Positions 63,934-64,000 of a stretch of 64,000 nt of DNA are shown piece after piece (position 1 is the stretch's first letter; each line of letters starts with the position of its first letter). The notes beneath the pieces were generated by a model. That model saw only the letters and a program-made list of their open reading frames with translations. It had not been told where the DNA came from and made no database searches. The DNA comes from Sphaerochaeta globosa str. Buddy (GTDB lineage: Bacteria; Spirochaetota; Spirochaetia; Sphaerochaetales; Sphaerochaetaceae), in assembly GCF_000190435.1 (NCBI RefSeq), contig NC_015152.1:1556458-1620457 (forward strand), written 5' to 3'. The position numbers and the translations under genes were made by a program.

Positions 63934-64000
63934 ATGGAAAACTACTTTGCACGACTTTTGTTGACGAGTGAACTCGACGATCCCATCTACTTTGCCAAGA
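63934..64000 (+). CDS. Start of an unidentified gene (runs off window)
   Basis: The first 22 codons, MENYFARLLLTSELDDPIYF and two further residues, are open to the window end. No family can be assigned from so little. The -10 box placed 6 nt before the ATG supports it as a real start. Confidence 0.55.
   Translation, partial: MENYFARLLLTSELDDPIYFAK

Noticed and set aside
1-64000. CRISPR array, prophage or complete insertion sequence
   Set aside because: No regularly spaced repeats, phage structural genes, integrase or intact transposase were seen on either strand.

Overview
The window looks like a chromosomal segment of a free-living spirochaete, most likely a Sphaerochaeta relative. The clearest pointer is a V-type ATPase operon in the order E, DUF2764, A, B, D, I, K, without C and F subunit genes, which is the arrangement known from Borrelia and Treponema. 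The remaining housekeeping genes have moderate base composition. No phage or complete insertion sequence was seen. The species assignment is inference.

Layout. 1-2449: gap, pgk and the start of tpiA (glycolysis, minus strand). 2530-13980: a long minus-strand operon ispG, uvrA, lptD-like, phoH, pgpH-like, ybeY and a CorC-like gene, linking isoprenoid synthesis, DNA repair, outer-membrane assembly and RNA processing. 14014-15053: a YhcH-like protein and a DNA alkyl-transferase. 15117-22276: the V-ATPase operon with promoter and terminator. 22527-24929: two small GIY-YIG-related genes around a uridine phosphorylase, plus an odd Y1-transposase-like ORF. 25013-28316: mutS2 and rsgA. 28390-32357: pentapeptide-repeat protein, metallo-hydrolase, RluD, YggS and membrane proteins. 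32433-38561: tRNA-Val, a large PAS/GGDEF/EAL protein and an IMP dehydrogenase of the type found in Tritrichomonas. 38671-41716: a GH13 glucanase and a divergent LacI regulator. 41718-45666: adk, a uracil phosphoribosyltransferase, a TPR lipoprotein, a split chromate transporter and rnhA. 45749-49984: a cobalamin riboswitch controlling a BtuFCD-type importer, then an acyltransferase and a membrane protein. 50034-52844: an oxidoreductase, UPF0303, CYTH and membrane genes. 52972-61900: an A+T-rich five-gene defence island. 62075-64000: a zinc-ribbon protein, tRNA-Met, thpR, a methyltransferase and a partial gene.

Two observations stand out. First, the five-gene island (GHKL/MutL-like ATPase, Z1 ATPase, PD-(D/E)XK protein, AIPR protein, cytosine-5 methyltransferase) is translationally coupled throughout. 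It matches the composition of the Mza-type antiviral systems, and its methyltransferase carries a large insertion. Second, at least eight monocistronic or first-in-operon genes have a recognisable -35/-10 pair whose -10 box ends exactly 6 or 7 nt before the ATG, with no Shine-Dalgarno sequence. This suggests routine leaderless transcription in this organism, alongside operons that use clear Shine-Dalgarno sequences.

Start codons were chosen by ribosome-binding-site spacing, overlap with the upstream gene and family length; several differ from the longest open frame. Promoters were read by eye and are predictions.
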